From Solimonas sp. SE-A11 (GTDB lineage Bacteria > Pseudomonadota > Gammaproteobacteria > Nevskiales > Nevskiaceae), in the NCBI RefSeq assembly GCF_030345715.1, contig NZ_JAUASX010000009.1, positions 124,001 to 188,000 on the forward strand: DNA of 64,000 nucleotides, given 5' to 3'. The number at the start of each line of letters is the position of its first letter. Position 1 is the first letter of the stretch. The position numbers and the translations under genes are program-made. Shown here piece by piece: positions 50,911 to 58,732 of the stretch. Below the pieces are notes generated by a model, which saw nothing but the letters and a program-made list of their open reading frames with translations, was not told the origin of the DNA and did not search any database.

Positions 50911-51702
50911 ATGCCCACGGCCAGCATCGGCGATATCGACGTCCACTACGTCGAGGCGGGGTCCGGCACGCCGCTGGTGCTGGTCCACGGCCTGGGCGGC
51001 TCCTGGGCCGACTGGGACTACCAGATCGCGCCCTTCGGCGAGCACTACCGCGTGCTGGCGCCGGACCTGCGTGGCTTCGGCGATACGCCGATCGGCACGC
51101 AGGGGCCCGGGGTCATGCAGTTCGTCGAGGACCTGCGCCGTTTCCTCGATGCCATCGGCGTCGAGAGCTGCCTGCTGGTGGGCCACAGCATGGGCGGCGC
51201 GGTGTGCCTGCAGTTCGCGCTGCAGTACCCCCAGCGCGTGCAGCGCCTGGTGATCACCAACAGCGTGCCGGGCTTCCGTCCGCGCACGCCGCGACAGCAC
51301 TTCGAGATCGGCTATCGCCTGCTGGTGATGGGCCTGCTGGGCCCGGCGCGGCTGTCGCGCATCAGCGCGCACCGCATGTTCCCGGGGCCGGAGAACGAGG
51401 GCCTGCGGGCCAAGGTGATCGCCCGCGGTGCCCGCAATACGCGGCGCGCCTATCTCGGCTCGCTTGGCCGGCTGGTGCAGTGGTCGGTGATCGACCGCTT
51501 GCCTGAGCTGAAGATGCCAGTGCTGGTGGTCGGGGCAGGGCGGGACTACTTCGGGCATGAAGACGTGGTGAAGTTCGCCCATGCGCTGCCGCGTGGCTAC
51601 CTGCACTGGTTCCCCGAGGGGCGGCACGGCCTGCCTTCGGAGGCGCCAGAGGCCTTCAACCCGGTGCTGCTGAAGTTCTTCCGTCGCAAGGTGAAGGCAT
51701 GA
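50911..51702 (+). CDS. Alpha/beta hydrolase
   Basis: A 263-residue cytosolic hydrolase: PLVLVHGLGGSWADWDYQI (oxyanion hole), VLAPDLRGFGDTP, the nucleophile elbow LLVGHSMGGAVCLQFAL, VLVVGAGRDYFGHED with the acidic residue, and HWFPEGRHGLPSEAPEAFN with the catalytic His. The triad Ser-Asp-His is complete. No substrate can be assigned. It starts 15 bases after sppA and is probably co-transcribed with it. A hairpin covers its stop codon. Confidence 0.9.
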   Translation: MPTASIGDIDVHYVEAGSGTPLVLVHGLGGSWADWDYQIAPFGEHYRVLAPDLRGFGDTPIGTQGPGVMQFVEDLRRFLDAIGVESCLLVGHSMGGAVCLQFALQYPQRVQRLVITNSVPGFRPRTPRQHFEIGYRLLVMGLLGPARLSRISAHRMFPGPENEGLRAKVIARGARNTRRAYLGSLGRLVQWSVIDRLPELKMPVLVVGAGRDYFGHEDVVKFAHALPRGYLHWFPEGRHGLPSEAPEAFNPVLLKFFRRKVKA

Positions 51703-51751
51703 GCGAACAACCGGAGGTAGTGACTGAGGTCGTCGGCCTCCGCTCATGCCT
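51695..51751 (+). repeat. Hairpin spanning the hydrolase stop, upstream of murI
   Basis: AGGCATGAGCG at 51695-51705 is the exact reverse complement of 51741-51751, and CGGAGG (51712-51717) pairs with CCTCCG (51737-51742 region) inside it. No T-tract follows. The remaining bases to murI hold a small GCGTCG/CGACGC stem. Together they make a structured 118-base spacer; whether it terminates or protects mRNA is unknown. Confidence 0.5.
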
Positions 51752-51820
51752 GCGTCGACTCGCGACGCCAAGATCCCAGTGCTTCGTGCCGGGGCACTCA
51801 ACGCTGCTCGCGACAGCAAT

Positions 51821-52588
51821 ATGAGTTCGGCGCCGATAGGTGTGTTCGACTCCGGCGTCGGCGGCATCTCCGTGCTGCGCGAGATCCGGCGCCTGCTGCC
51901 GCGCGAGAACCTGGTCTACTACGCCGACAGCGGCCATTGCCCCTACGGCGGCAAGACCCGCGAGCAGATCCAGGCACGGGCGGTAGCCATCACGGAATAC
52001 CTGATCGCGCGCGGCGCCAAGCTGATCGTGGTGGCCTGCAACACCGCCACCATCGCCGCGGTGGAGCACCTGCGCGCCACCTATCCGATCCCCTTCGTCG
52101 GCATGGAGCCGGCGGTGAAGCCGGCGGCGGCGCAGACCCGAAGCGGTGTGGTCGGCGTGCTGGCCACCGGCGCGGCGCTGGGCGGCGATAAGTTCCACAA
52201 GCTGGTGGCGGATCACGCTGGCGGCGTGCGTGTGATCACCCAGCCCTGTCCGGGCCTGGTGGAGCAGGTGGAGGCGGGGCTGCTGGATACCCCGGAGACG
52301 CGCGAGCTGGTGCGGCGCTACACCGCCCCATTGCAGCAGCAGGGCGCCGACGTGCTGGTGCTGGGCTGTACCCACTATCCCTTCCTGCGGCCCCTGATCC
52401 AGGAAGTGGTGGGCAAGGAAGTGAGCCTGATCGACACCGGCGCCGCGGTGGCCCGGCAGGCGCAGCGCCTGCTGGAGCGCGAGGGGCTGGTCAACGATGC
52501 CGAAGCGGCCGGCAGCATCGAATGGCATGGCAGCGGCGACGCCGAGCAACTGGAGCGCCTGCGGCCGCTACTGATGCCAGAGGCGTAG
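51821..52588 (+). CDS. murI: Glutamate racemase
   Basis: Makes D-glutamate for peptidoglycan. The 255 residues carry IGVFDSGVGGISVLREI, YYADSGHCPYGGKT, VVACNTATIAAVEHLR with the first catalytic Cys, and VLVLGCTHYPFLRPLIQEV with the second Cys and His. ATG 51821 gives SSAPIGVFDSG, the usual beginning; an in-frame ATG at 51746 would add 25 residues encoded by the hairpin spacer. The gene is convergent with nadC, with a REPIN between them. Confidence 0.97.
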   Translation: MSSAPIGVFDSGVGGISVLREIRRLLPRENLVYYADSGHCPYGGKTREQIQARAVAITEYLIARGAKLIVVACNTATIAAVEHLRATYPIPFVGMEPAVKPAAAQTRSGVVGVLATGAALGGDKFHKLVADHAGGVRVITQPCPGLVEQVEAGLLDTPETRELVRRYTAPLQQQGADVLVLGCTHYPFLRPLIQEVVGKEVSLIDTGAAVARQAQRLLEREGLVNDAEAAGSIEWHGSGDAEQLERLRPLLMPEA

Positions 52589-52597
52589 AGGTGCACG

Positions 52598-52665
52598 AGG
52601 AGCGGGCGTTGGCCGCGAAGTCCGCCAGCCGTGTCGATCGGCGCTCGCGGCCAACGGCCGCTCCT
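52598..52665. repeat. REPIN-type palindrome between murI and nadC
   Basis: Arms 52598-52618 and 52645-52665 are reverse complements over 21 bases with one mismatch, and on the minus strand begin AGGAGCGGCCGTTGGCCGCG. This AGGAGCGGC type is a common interspersed repeat in Xanthomonadales and pseudomonads (general knowledge). It lies between two convergent genes, the preferred place of REPINs, and differs in sequence from the one after thrC. Confidence 0.85.
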
Positions 52666-52692
52666 ACAAGTCAGTCAGGGTAATGGGGCCCT

Positions 52693-53547
52693 TCAGGCGA
52701 ACCGCATCGACAGATCCAGCGCCCGGATGTGCTTGGTGATGCTGCCGATGGCGATGCGGTCCACGCCGCATTCGGCATAGCCGCGTACGTTCTGCAGTGT
52801 CGCGCCGCCCGAGTATTCGATCACGGTCTTGCCGCCACGGGCGCGGTGCTCGCGCACCAGGCGCACGGCCTCGCGCAGGTCCGGCAGGCTGAAGTCGTCC
52901 ACCAGCAGCAGGTCCACGTCGGCTTCCAGCGCCGCGCGGGCCTCTTCCAGGGTCTCCGCCTCCGTCATCAGCGGCACGCCGGCCTGGAGGGCGCGGGCAT
53001 TGGCGATGGCCTGGCGGATGCCACCGGCGGCGGCGATGTGGTTTTCCTTGATCAGGATTCCGTCGTAGAGGCCGATGCGGTGGTTGATGCCGCCGCCGCA
53101 GAGTACGGCGTACTTCTGTGCGTTGCGCAGGCCGGGCAGGGTCTTGCGCGTGTCGGCGATGCGCGCGCCGGTGCCGGCCACGGCGTCCACGTACTGGCGT
53201 ACCGCAGTGGCGGTGCCGGACAGGGTCTGCAGGAAGTTCAGGGCCGGGCGCTCGCCGGTGAGCAGCGCGCGGGCCGGGCCCTTGAGTTCGTACAGGCGCT
53301 GGTCTGGGGCGACTTGCTGACCTTCCTGCACCAGCCACTTCACCTCGATGGCGGTATCCAGCTGGCGGAACACCTCGTCGACCCAGGGTCGGCCGCAGAC
53401 CACGGCGTTCTCGCGGGAGATCACGTAGGCACGGCCCTGCTCGCCAGCCGGCACCAAGCGCGCCGTGAAGTCGCCGCCGCCCACATCCTCGGCCAGCGCA
53501 TGCGCGACCACGGCAGACACATCATTGACGTACTTTGGCAGTTCCAT
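52693..53547 (-). CDS. nadC: Nicotinate-nucleotide pyrophosphorylase (quinolinate PRTase)
   Basis: Converts quinolinate and PRPP to nicotinate mononucleotide in NAD synthesis. The 284-residue protein has ALAEDVGGGDFTARLV, ERPALNFLQTLSGTATAVRQYV, ADTRKTLPGLRNAQKYAVLCGGGINHR with the PRPP and quinolinate residues, LIKENHIAAAGG, and VIEYSGGATLQNVRGYAECGVDRIAIGSITKH. ATG 53547 is preferred; a GTG at 53565 lies within the tandem repeat. GAGG about 12 bases ahead, part of the repeat's end, is the likely ribosome-binding site. It follows argF on the same strand. Confidence 0.97.
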   Translation of the reverse strand: MELPKYVNDVSAVVAHALAEDVGGGDFTARLVPAGEQGRAYVISRENAVVCGRPWVDEVFRQLDTAIEVKWLVQEGQQVAPDQRLYELKGPARALLTGERPALNFLQTLSGTATAVRQYVDAVAGTGARIADTRKTLPGLRNAQKYAVLCGGGINHRIGLYDGILIKENHIAAAGGIRQAIANARALQAGVPLMTEAETLEEARAALEADVDLLLVDDFSLPDLREAVRLVREHRARGGKTVIEYSGGATLQNVRGYAECGVDRIAIGSITKHIRALDLSMRFA

Positions 53548-53559
53548 TTCGCTATTTCG

Positions 53560-53615
53560 CCTCACGCCTCACGCCTCACGCCTCACGCCTCACGCCTCAC
53601 GCCTCACGCCTCACG
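53560..53615. repeat. Eight tandem copies of a 7-bp unit between argF and nadC
   Basis: The unit CCTCACG occurs eight times without a mismatch over 56 bases; on the coding (minus) strand it reads CGTGAGG. The last (53609-53615) holds the argF stop codon (minus-strand TGA at 53613-53611), and the first (53560-53566) ends 12 bases before the nadC ATG, so the array fills the whole gap and each unit contains a GTGAGG that resembles a ribosome-binding site. Such arrays are prone to slippage. Confidence 0.95.
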
Positions 53616-54519
53616 CCTTGGGCGTCATGCCGAGCAGGAATTCCACCAGGGCCATCTGCGCCCACAGGCGGTTCTCGGCCTCGTCGTAGATCACCGACTG
53701 CGGCCCGTCGATGACCGAGGCGCTGACTTCCTCGCCGCGGTGGGCGGGCAGGCAGTGCAGGAAGATGGCTTCCGGCTTGGCGCGCTTCATCAGCGCGTCG
53801 TCCACCTGGTAGCCGGCAAAGGCCTTCAGGCGGCGCTGGGTCTCGGCTTCCTGGCCCATGCTGGTCCAGGTATCGGTGATCACCACGTCGGCGCCGGCGG
53901 CGGCGCTGGCAGCGTCGGCCACCAGTTCGATGCGGGAGCCGCCGGCACGGACGATTTCCTGCGCAGGCTCATAGCCCTTGGGACTGGCGATCTTCAGCTT
54001 GAAGTCGAACAGCTGCGCCGCTTCGATGAAGGAGTGGCAGACGTTGTTGCCGTCGCCGATCCAGGCGGCGGTCTTGCCCTTGGGGCTGCCGCGGTGCTCG
54101 GTCCAGACCTGCATGTCGGCCAGCAGCTGGCAGGGATGGTGCAGGTTCGACAGGCCGTTGATCACCGGGACGCGGGAGTGGCGCGCCAGCTCTTCCTGGT
54201 CGGCCTGGGAATCATTGCGGATCATGATCGCGTCGCACATGCGCGACAGCACGTTGGCCGTGTCCCGCAGCGGCTCGTCGCGGCCCATCTGCGTGGCGTT
54301 GGCGCTGAGGAACAGGGCATGCCCGCCGAACTTCACCATGCCGGACTCGAAGCTGACGCGGGTGCGCGTCGAGCTCTTGGTGAACAGCATGGCCAGGGTC
54401 TTGCCGATGAACGGGCGGTAGGCGGGGTCGCGGCTGTTCTTGAGCGCGATGGCGCGCTCCACGATCCCCTGGGCTTCCTGCGCGCTCAGGTCGGACAGCT
54501 TCAGCAAGTGGCGGGTCAT
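53611..54519 (-). CDS. argF: Ornithine carbamoyltransferase
   Basis: Makes citrulline from ornithine and carbamoyl phosphate. The 302-residue product has FTKSSTRTRVSFESGMVKFGGHALFLS with the STRTR carbamoyl-phosphate loop, HHPCQLLADMQVW, ITDTWTSMGQE with the ornithine-binding residues, and FLHCLPAHRGEEVS with the HCLP motif. The ATG at 54519 gives TRHLLKLSDLSAQEAQ; an in-frame upstream opening would be non-conserved. The protein ends GMTPKA and its stop is the first part of the 7-bp tandem repeat. It is downstream of sodB, separated by a terminator. Confidence 0.97.
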   Translation of the reverse strand: MTRHLLKLSDLSAQEAQGIVERAIALKNSRDPAYRPFIGKTLAMLFTKSSTRTRVSFESGMVKFGGHALFLSANATQMGRDEPLRDTANVLSRMCDAIMIRNDSQADQEELARHSRVPVINGLSNLHHPCQLLADMQVWTEHRGSPKGKTAAWIGDGNNVCHSFIEAAQLFDFKLKIASPKGYEPAQEIVRAGGSRIELVADAASAAAGADVVITDTWTSMGQEAETQRRLKAFAGYQVDDALMKRAKPEAIFLHCLPAHRGEEVSASVIDGPQSVIYDEAENRLWAQMALVEFLLGMTPKA

Positions 54520-54544
54520 GACAAATCGGTTCCCTAGAAAAAGC

Positions 54545-54573
54545 AAAAGGGCCGCTACCGGATGGAGCGGCCC
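54545..54573 (-). terminator. Rho-independent terminator after sodB
   Basis: On the minus strand GGGCCGCT pairs with AGCGGCCC (plus-strand 54566-54573 and 54549-54556) around a 9-base loop, followed by TTTT and a second T run (CTTTTT). It separates sodB from argF. Confidence 0.75.
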
Positions 54574-54594
54574 CGTTGCGGTGTGACTAAACGT

Positions 54595-55170
54595 TTAGCC
54601 GAGATTGCTCTCGACGAACTGCCAGTTCACCAGAGCCCAGAAGTGCTCGAGGAAGCTGGCGCGGGCGTTGCGGTAGTCGACGTAATAGGCGTGCTCCCAG
54701 ACGTCGGCGGTGAGCAGCGGCTTCTGGCCGGCGGTCAGCGGGCAGCCGGCGTTGGAGGTGCTGACCAGGGCGAGGCTGCCGTCGGCATTCTGCACCAGCC
54801 AGGCCCAACCCGAGCCGAAGGTGTTCATCGCCACCTCGGTGAACTGCTTCTTGAAGTCCTCGACGCCGCCGAACTGCTTGACCAGCGCGTCGGTGAGCTT
54901 CTTGCCCGGCGGGGTCTGCTTCGGGGTGAGGCAGTTCCAGAAGAAGGTGTGGTTCCAGACCTGGGCGGCGTTGTTGAAGATCTTGCCCGAGGACTTCTTG
55001 ACGATGTCCTCCAGCGCCATGTTCTCGAACTCGGTGCCGGCGATCAGCTTGTTGCCGTTGTCGACGTAAGCCTTGTGGTGCTTGCCGTAGTGGAAGTCCA
55101 GCGTCTCGGCGGACATGTGGGGAGCGAGCGCGTCGCGGGCGTAGGGGAGTTCAGGGAGCGTCAGAGCCAT
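54595..55170 (-). CDS. sodB: Iron superoxide dismutase
   Basis: Removes superoxide in the cytoplasm. The 191-residue product is the Fe/Mn SOD type with ALTLPELPYARDALAPHMSAETLDFHYGKHHKAYVDN, the metal-binding His in QVWNHTFFWNCL, and DVWEHAYYVDYRNARASFLEHFWALVNW with the Asp and His ligands. The Gln in the FNNAAQVWNH segment is at the position typical of iron rather than manganese enzymes (family knowledge). ATG 55170 is preceded by AAAAGGAAT. The promoter is seen upstream. Confidence 0.97.
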   Translation of the reverse strand: MALTLPELPYARDALAPHMSAETLDFHYGKHHKAYVDNGNKLIAGTEFENMALEDIVKKSSGKIFNNAAQVWNHTFFWNCLTPKQTPPGKKLTDALVKQFGGVEDFKKQFTEVAMNTFGSGWAWLVQNADGSLALVSTSNAGCPLTAGQKPLLTADVWEHAYYVDYRNARASFLEHFWALVNWQFVESNLG

Positions 55171-55236
55171 TGATTTGATTCCTTTTGTTGCTAAGCGGCG
55201 CCGGGGATGCGCCGGCCGGCTGCAAGTGGGGCCGAC

Positions 55237-55265
55237 AAAATAGGCGAGCGGCCCCGCAAATTCAA
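55237..55265 (-). promoter_or_regulatory. Promoter of sodB
   Basis: On the minus strand TTGAAT (55265-55260) is separated by 17 bases from TATTTT (55242-55237). The predicted start leaves a leader of about 60 bases. No Fur box was recognised. Confidence 0.55.
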
Positions 55266-55300
55266 TACCACACATGGACTTGGACCGGTTCTTGCGAGGA

Positions 55301-55328
55301 TTCATTCCCCGGGCAGTGCGCGTATAAT
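55301..55328 (+). promoter_or_regulatory. Promoter of grxD
   Basis: A perfect consensus -10 TATAAT at 55323-55328 has a weak -35 TTCATT at 55301-55306 with a 16-base spacer. It lies 41 bases before the glutaredoxin ATG and is divergent from the sodB promoter. Confidence 0.6.
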
Positions 55329-55369
55329 CCGCGCCCGCCGTACCCTTACCAGCAGCCGGAGAAGGCAAA

Positions 55370-55699
55370 ATGGACGCGCTGGAGCGCATCAAGAAGCAGG
55401 TCACCGACAACCCGATCATGATTTACATGAAGGGCTCGCCGGATTTTCCCCAGTGCGGATTTTCCGCCCGGGCGACCCAGGCCCTCAAGGCCTGCAACGT
55501 CCCGTTCTCCTACGTGAACATCTTCGAGGACGAAGAGGTCTATCGCGCACTGCCGAAGTACGCCAACTGGCCGACCTTCCCGCAGCTTTACGTCAAGGGT
55601 GAGCTGGTCGGCGGCTGCGACATCACGCTGGACCTCTACCAGTCCGGCGAACTGCAGAAGATGTTGCAGGAAGCGGTCGCGGACAGCAAAGCGGCCTGA
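55370..55699 (+). CDS. grxD: Monothiol glutaredoxin GrxD (CGFS type)
   Basis: Carries and transfers [2Fe-2S] clusters with glutathione. The 109-residue protein has the active-site PQCGFSARATQAL, FSYVNIFEDEEVYRALPKYANWPTFPQLYVKGELVGGCDI with TFPQ and the GG that bind glutathione. Length is typical of Grx4/GrxD. It is monocistronic: promoter upstream and a bidirectional terminator 19 bases downstream. Its role complements the SUF operon at 38-43 kb. Confidence 0.96.
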   Translation: MDALERIKKQVTDNPIMIYMKGSPDFPQCGFSARATQALKACNVPFSYVNIFEDEEVYRALPKYANWPTFPQLYVKGELVGGCDITLDLYQSGELQKMLQEAVADSKAA

Positions 55700-55717
55700 T
55701 TCACCCTCCGGTCAACG

Positions 55718-55745
55718 AAAAACGCCCGCGTAAGCGGGCGTTTTT
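55718..55745. terminator. Bidirectional terminator between grxD and the DJ-1 gene
   Basis: A perfect 12-bp stem, AAAAACGCCCGC at 55718-55729 and GCGGGCGTTTTT at 55734-55745, with loop GTAA. Runs of Ts occur on both strands, fitting the convergent genes on its sides. Confidence 0.95.
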
Positions 55746-55770
55746 CGTTTCCGGCCGCTGTTCCAGAGGA

Positions 55771-56313
55771 TCAGGCGGCCAGCAGGCCCTGGGCGACCGA
55801 GCGGCGCTTTTCGGCCCCTGCCAGTACCTCCACCAGTTGCAGGCCGAACGCGACCGCGCTGGCCGGCCCCTGGCCGGTGACGCAGTGGCCGTCCACCACC
55901 ACCGGCAGGTCCACATAATGCAGCAACTGTTCGCGGAAGGAGGGGTAGCAGGTGGCCTTCTTGCCGTCCAGCAAGCCATGCGCCGACAGCACCAGGGCCG
56001 GCGAGGCGCAGATCGCGCCGGTCCAGCGGTGGGCCTGGCGCTGGGCCTTGAGCTTGTCCACCAGGCCGGCATGAGCCGACAGGGCTTGCGCGCCCTTTTC
56101 GCCGCCCGGCAGGGCGATGAGATCGAAATCCCGGCCGGCGACATCCGCCCATAGCGCGTCGGCGGTCAGCTTCAGGCCACGGGTGCCTTCCACCTCGCGC
56201 CCACTCTCGATGCTGGCCACGGTCACCGCGACTTCACCACGCCGCAGCACGTTGATGATGGTGACGGCTTCCATGGATTCCGAACCGTTTGCGACGACGA
56301 CCAGAGCATTCAT
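55771..56313 (-). CDS. DJ-1/PfpI family protein (YajL-like)
   Basis: The 180-residue protein begins NALVVVANGSESMEAVTIINVLRR with the conserved Glu, has LIALPGGEKGAQAL, and the nucleophile elbow GAICASPALVLSAHGLLDGKKATCYPS, where the Cys is the reactive residue of DJ-1 proteins. YajL-like members protect against oxidative and glyoxal stress; the sub-type is an inference. ATG 56313 has AAAGGAG 10 bases ahead. It stands alone, with grxD convergent and the CinA-type gene divergent. Confidence 0.92.
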   Translation of the reverse strand: MNALVVVANGSESMEAVTIINVLRRGEVAVTVASIESGREVEGTRGLKLTADALWADVAGRDFDLIALPGGEKGAQALSAHAGLVDKLKAQRQAHRWTGAICASPALVLSAHGLLDGKKATCYPSFREQLLHYVDLPVVVDGHCVTGQGPASAVAFGLQLVEVLAGAEKRRSVAQGLLAA

Positions 56314-56487
56314 CGTGGAAACTCCTTTGGTTTTTTTGGGTGAAAACCGTGGCTGGGCACGATGGTAGAATGCCACAGCCCTTTTCGCTTCCGCCCGACC
56401 CATAAAAATTAAGTTCGGAAAGCAGAGGATGCCGGGTTGTCGTCACATCAAAATCCCCATTGCCGGCGAGCGTCTGCGAGGTGAGGC

Positions 56488-57252
56488 ATGGCTGTAGGTC
56501 TATTCGTGATCGGCGATGAAATCCTGTCAGGAAAACGCCAGGACAAGCACCTGTCCAGGGTCATCGGCCTGCTGGCCGAGCGCGGCATCGCACTGGACTG
56601 GGCGCAGTTCCTGGGGGACGACCAGGACCGCATCGCCGCCGCCATCGCCGCGGCCGTGGCGCGGGGAGATACCGTGCTGTCCTGCGGCGGCATCGGTGCC
56701 ACGCCGGACGACTGCACCCGCCAGGCGGCGGCCCAGGCCTTCGGCCGTCCCATCGTCCGTCACCCGGAGGGCGAGGCCCTGATCCTGGCCCAGTACGGCG
56801 ACCAGGCCCTGCCCAACCGGGTGCTGATGGCCGACTTCCCGGCCGGGGCGGAGCTGATCCCCAACCCGGTGAACCGGGTGGCGGGCTTCTCGGTGGAGAA
56901 CTGCTACTTCGTCCCCGGCTTCCCGGAGATGGCCTGGCCGATGCTGGAGTGGGTGCTGGACCAGCGCCTGCGCCACCTGCACCAGGCCGAGCCGCCGGTG
57001 GAGTACTCCCTGAACGCCATCGGCCCGGTCACCGAGGGCGACCTGCTGCCGCTGATGCGGGAGACGCTCGAGCGCTGGCCCGCCATCAAGCTGGCCAGCC
57101 TGCCGTTCCGCGGCTCGCCGGAACGGCCGCGGCAGATCGAGTTCGGCTTCAAGGGGCCCAGGGCGGATGCGGCGGCGGCCTATGCCAGCTTCTGCGAGGG
57201 GTTGAAGGCCTGGCCGGCGATCGAGATCGAGGTGTTGAAGGCGCCTGCATAG
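56488..57252 (+). CDS. CinA-type MoCF-domain protein, short form
   Basis: The 254-residue protein is the COG1058 N-terminal domain of CinA: VGLFVIGDEILSGKRQDKHLS, VLSCGGIGATPDDCTRQAAAQAF and YFVPGFPEMAWPML are the molybdopterin-binding fold segments. The C-terminal PncC nicotinamide-nucleotide deamidase domain of full CinA is absent. Stand-alone versions are common; some are ADP-ribose or CoA pyrophosphatases. In the gap with the divergent DJ-1 gene (56314-56487) a TAGAAT lies at 56366-56371. Confidence 0.9.
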   Translation: MAVGLFVIGDEILSGKRQDKHLSRVIGLLAERGIALDWAQFLGDDQDRIAAAIAAAVARGDTVLSCGGIGATPDDCTRQAAAQAFGRPIVRHPEGEALILAQYGDQALPNRVLMADFPAGAELIPNPVNRVAGFSVENCYFVPGFPEMAWPMLEWVLDQRLRHLHQAEPPVEYSLNAIGPVTEGDLLPLMRETLERWPAIKLASLPFRGSPERPRQIEFGFKGPRADAAAAYASFCEGLKAWPAIEIEVLKAPA

Positions 57253-57276
57253 GAAATGCAGGCCGGAGGGTTCTTC

Positions 57277-58140
57277 TCAGGCCTCCGCGGCAGGCGTCCG
57301 CTTCCACCCCACCATCACGCAGGTCGCCACCACCAGCAGGATGCCGAAGGCCGACCAGCCATCCAGGTTCTCGTCCCAGATCCACCAGGCCAGCAGGGCG
57401 GAGAACACCACCGAGGCGTAGGTGAAGGGCCCGACCAGGGCCGCCGGTGCCCAGGCGTAGGCCCGCGTCAGGTTGAGCTGGCCGACGGTGGCGGTGACGC
57501 CGGCGCCGACCAGCAGGGCCAGGGTCTGCAGGTCCGGAGTCTGCCAGGCCCACAGCAGGGGGATGGCGGAGATCACGGTAGCCAGGATCATGAAGTAGAG
57601 CACGATACGCTGTGCGGGCTCGGTGTCGGAGATGCGGCGAATGCTGACCATGGCGCAGCCGGCCAGGAATCCGGAGCCGGCGCCGACCAGCCCTGCCAGC
57701 CAGTCGATCTGGGTGCTGCCGGGTTTGACGATGAAGGCGAGGCCGACCAGGCCCAGCAGGGCGGCCGGGAACACCACGGCCGGCGGGCGTTCACCGATCC
57801 AGGCCCAGGCGATGAAGGGCACCCAGAGCGGGGTGGAGTAGGTCAGTAGCATGGCCTCGGCCAGGGGCAGGCGGGCGATGGCATAGAAGAAGGCATACAT
57901 GGCCAGTACGCCGAAGCTGGCCCGCCAGAGGTGCCCGCCGACCCGGCTGCTGCGCAGGCTGTCGGCGCCCTGGCGCAGGACCCAGGGCATCAGGACCAGC
58001 AGGCTGACCAGGCAGCGGAAGAACACCACGACCTCATTGGTGGCTGTGGCGCTGGCGGCCTTGACGCAGACCCCGGTCAGCGAAAAGGCGGCTGCCGCGT
58101 AGACGGCATGGGCGGCGCCGCGCTTGAGATCGTTCTGCAT
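57277..58140 (-). CDS. DMT superfamily transporter, EamA type
   Basis: A 287-residue inner-membrane protein with about ten hydrophobic helices in two EamA repeats (about 12-140 and 150-280). VVFFRCLVSLLVLMPWVL, ALAYATPLW-like LTYSTPLWVPFIAWAWIGERP in the first half, and YTFASVVFSALLAWWIWDE-like TYASVVFSALLAWWIWDENLDGWS in the second are the repeated motifs. The substrate, often a metabolite or amino acid for export, is unknown. ATG 58140 is the first good start; the frame is open far upstream through the other strand's gene. It is divergent from the signalling operon. Confidence 0.9.
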   Translation of the reverse strand: MQNDLKRGAAHAVYAAAAFSLTGVCVKAASATATNEVVVFFRCLVSLLVLMPWVLRQGADSLRSSRVGGHLWRASFGVLAMYAFFYAIARLPLAEAMLLTYSTPLWVPFIAWAWIGERPPAVVFPAALLGLVGLAFIVKPGSTQIDWLAGLVGAGSGFLAGCAMVSIRRISDTEPAQRIVLYFMILATVISAIPLLWAWQTPDLQTLALLVGAGVTATVGQLNLTRAYAWAPAALVGPFTYASVVFSALLAWWIWDENLDGWSAFGILLVVATCVMVGWKRTPAAEA

Positions 58141-58249
58141 GATGGGAGTATTGGGGGGAGCGATGGACGGCGTGGAAACGGTATAAACAATCCAAGGAAA
58201 GCCCCCATCACCACTGGTAGATTTTAGCGCAACGTATGGAGTGCCGAGG
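58141..58249. promoter_or_regulatory. Divergent intergenic region between the transporter and the signalling operon
   Basis: 109 bases, more AT-rich than the surroundings. TATAAA at 58182-58187 and TAGATT near 58218 are possible -10 elements for the signalling operon, but neither has a good -35. No clear palindromic operator was found. Confidence 0.35.
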
Positions 58250-58732
58250 ATGGCCATGATGGACAGCGAGGGAACGCCGGTATCCGCGACAGCGGATGGC
58301 CGCGAATACGTGCTGATGCTGGTGGAGGACAGCCCGGCGGACGTCCGGCTGGCGCAGGAGGTCTTCCGCGATGCCGGGTTCCGCCACCGCCTGCATGTGG
58401 CACGGGATGGCGAGCAGGCCCTGCGCATGCTGCGCCGGGAGGGCGAGCATGCCCGCCTGCCGCTGCCGGACCTGGTGCTGCTGGACTTGAACCTGCCGCG
58501 CCGCGACGGCCGCGAGGTCCTGCGCGAGGTCAAGGGTGACCCCAAGCTGCGCCAGATCCCGGTGCTGATCCTGAGCACCTCCAAGGCCGAGCGGGACGTG
58601 GTGGAGTGCTACCAGTCCCACGCCAACGCCTACCTGGTGAAGCCGGTGGACCTCGAGGAATTCGAGCGCCTGGCCAGCATGATCCGCGATTGCTGGCTGG
58701 GCATGATCCAGTTGCCGCCCCGCATGGAATGA
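58250..58732 (+). CDS. Single-domain response regulator (Rcp1-like)
   Basis: A stand-alone receiver of 160 residues: LMLVEDSPADVRLAQEVF with the acidic pair (E26, D27), the phospho-acceptor D79 in LVLLDLNLPRRDG, ILSTSKAERDV with the switch Ser/Thr and AYLVKPVDLEEF with the conserved Lys. Receivers with this pattern often partner kinases of the SHDLQAPLR type, such as the one encoded two genes on. It has no output domain. ATG 58250 follows GAGG directly; ATG 58256 and 58259 or GTG 58241 are alternatives. The stop overlaps the start of the next gene as ATGA. Confidence 0.93.
   Translation: MAMMDSEGTPVSATADGREYVLMLVEDSPADVRLAQEVFRDAGFRHRLHVARDGEQALRMLRREGEHARLPLPDLVLLDLNLPRRDGREVLREVKGDPKLRQIPVLILSTSKAERDVVECYQSHANAYLVKPVDLEEFERLASMIRDCWLGMIQLPPRME

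Noticed and set aside
49006-51867. A 953-codon minus-strand frame over sppA and the hydrolase gene
   Set aside because: Same reasoning; sppA has a complete S49 catalytic dyad on the plus strand.
53560-53615. CRISPR-like or iteron-like array
   Set aside because: The unit is only 7 bp with no spacers, and no replication or CRISPR genes are near; it is a simple tandem repeat.
52729-54537. A 602-codon plus-strand frame over nadC and argF
   Set aside because: It passes through the 7-bp tandem repeat as repeated Pro/His/Ala/Ser/Arg/Leu/Thr residues and is antisense to two well-supported enzymes.
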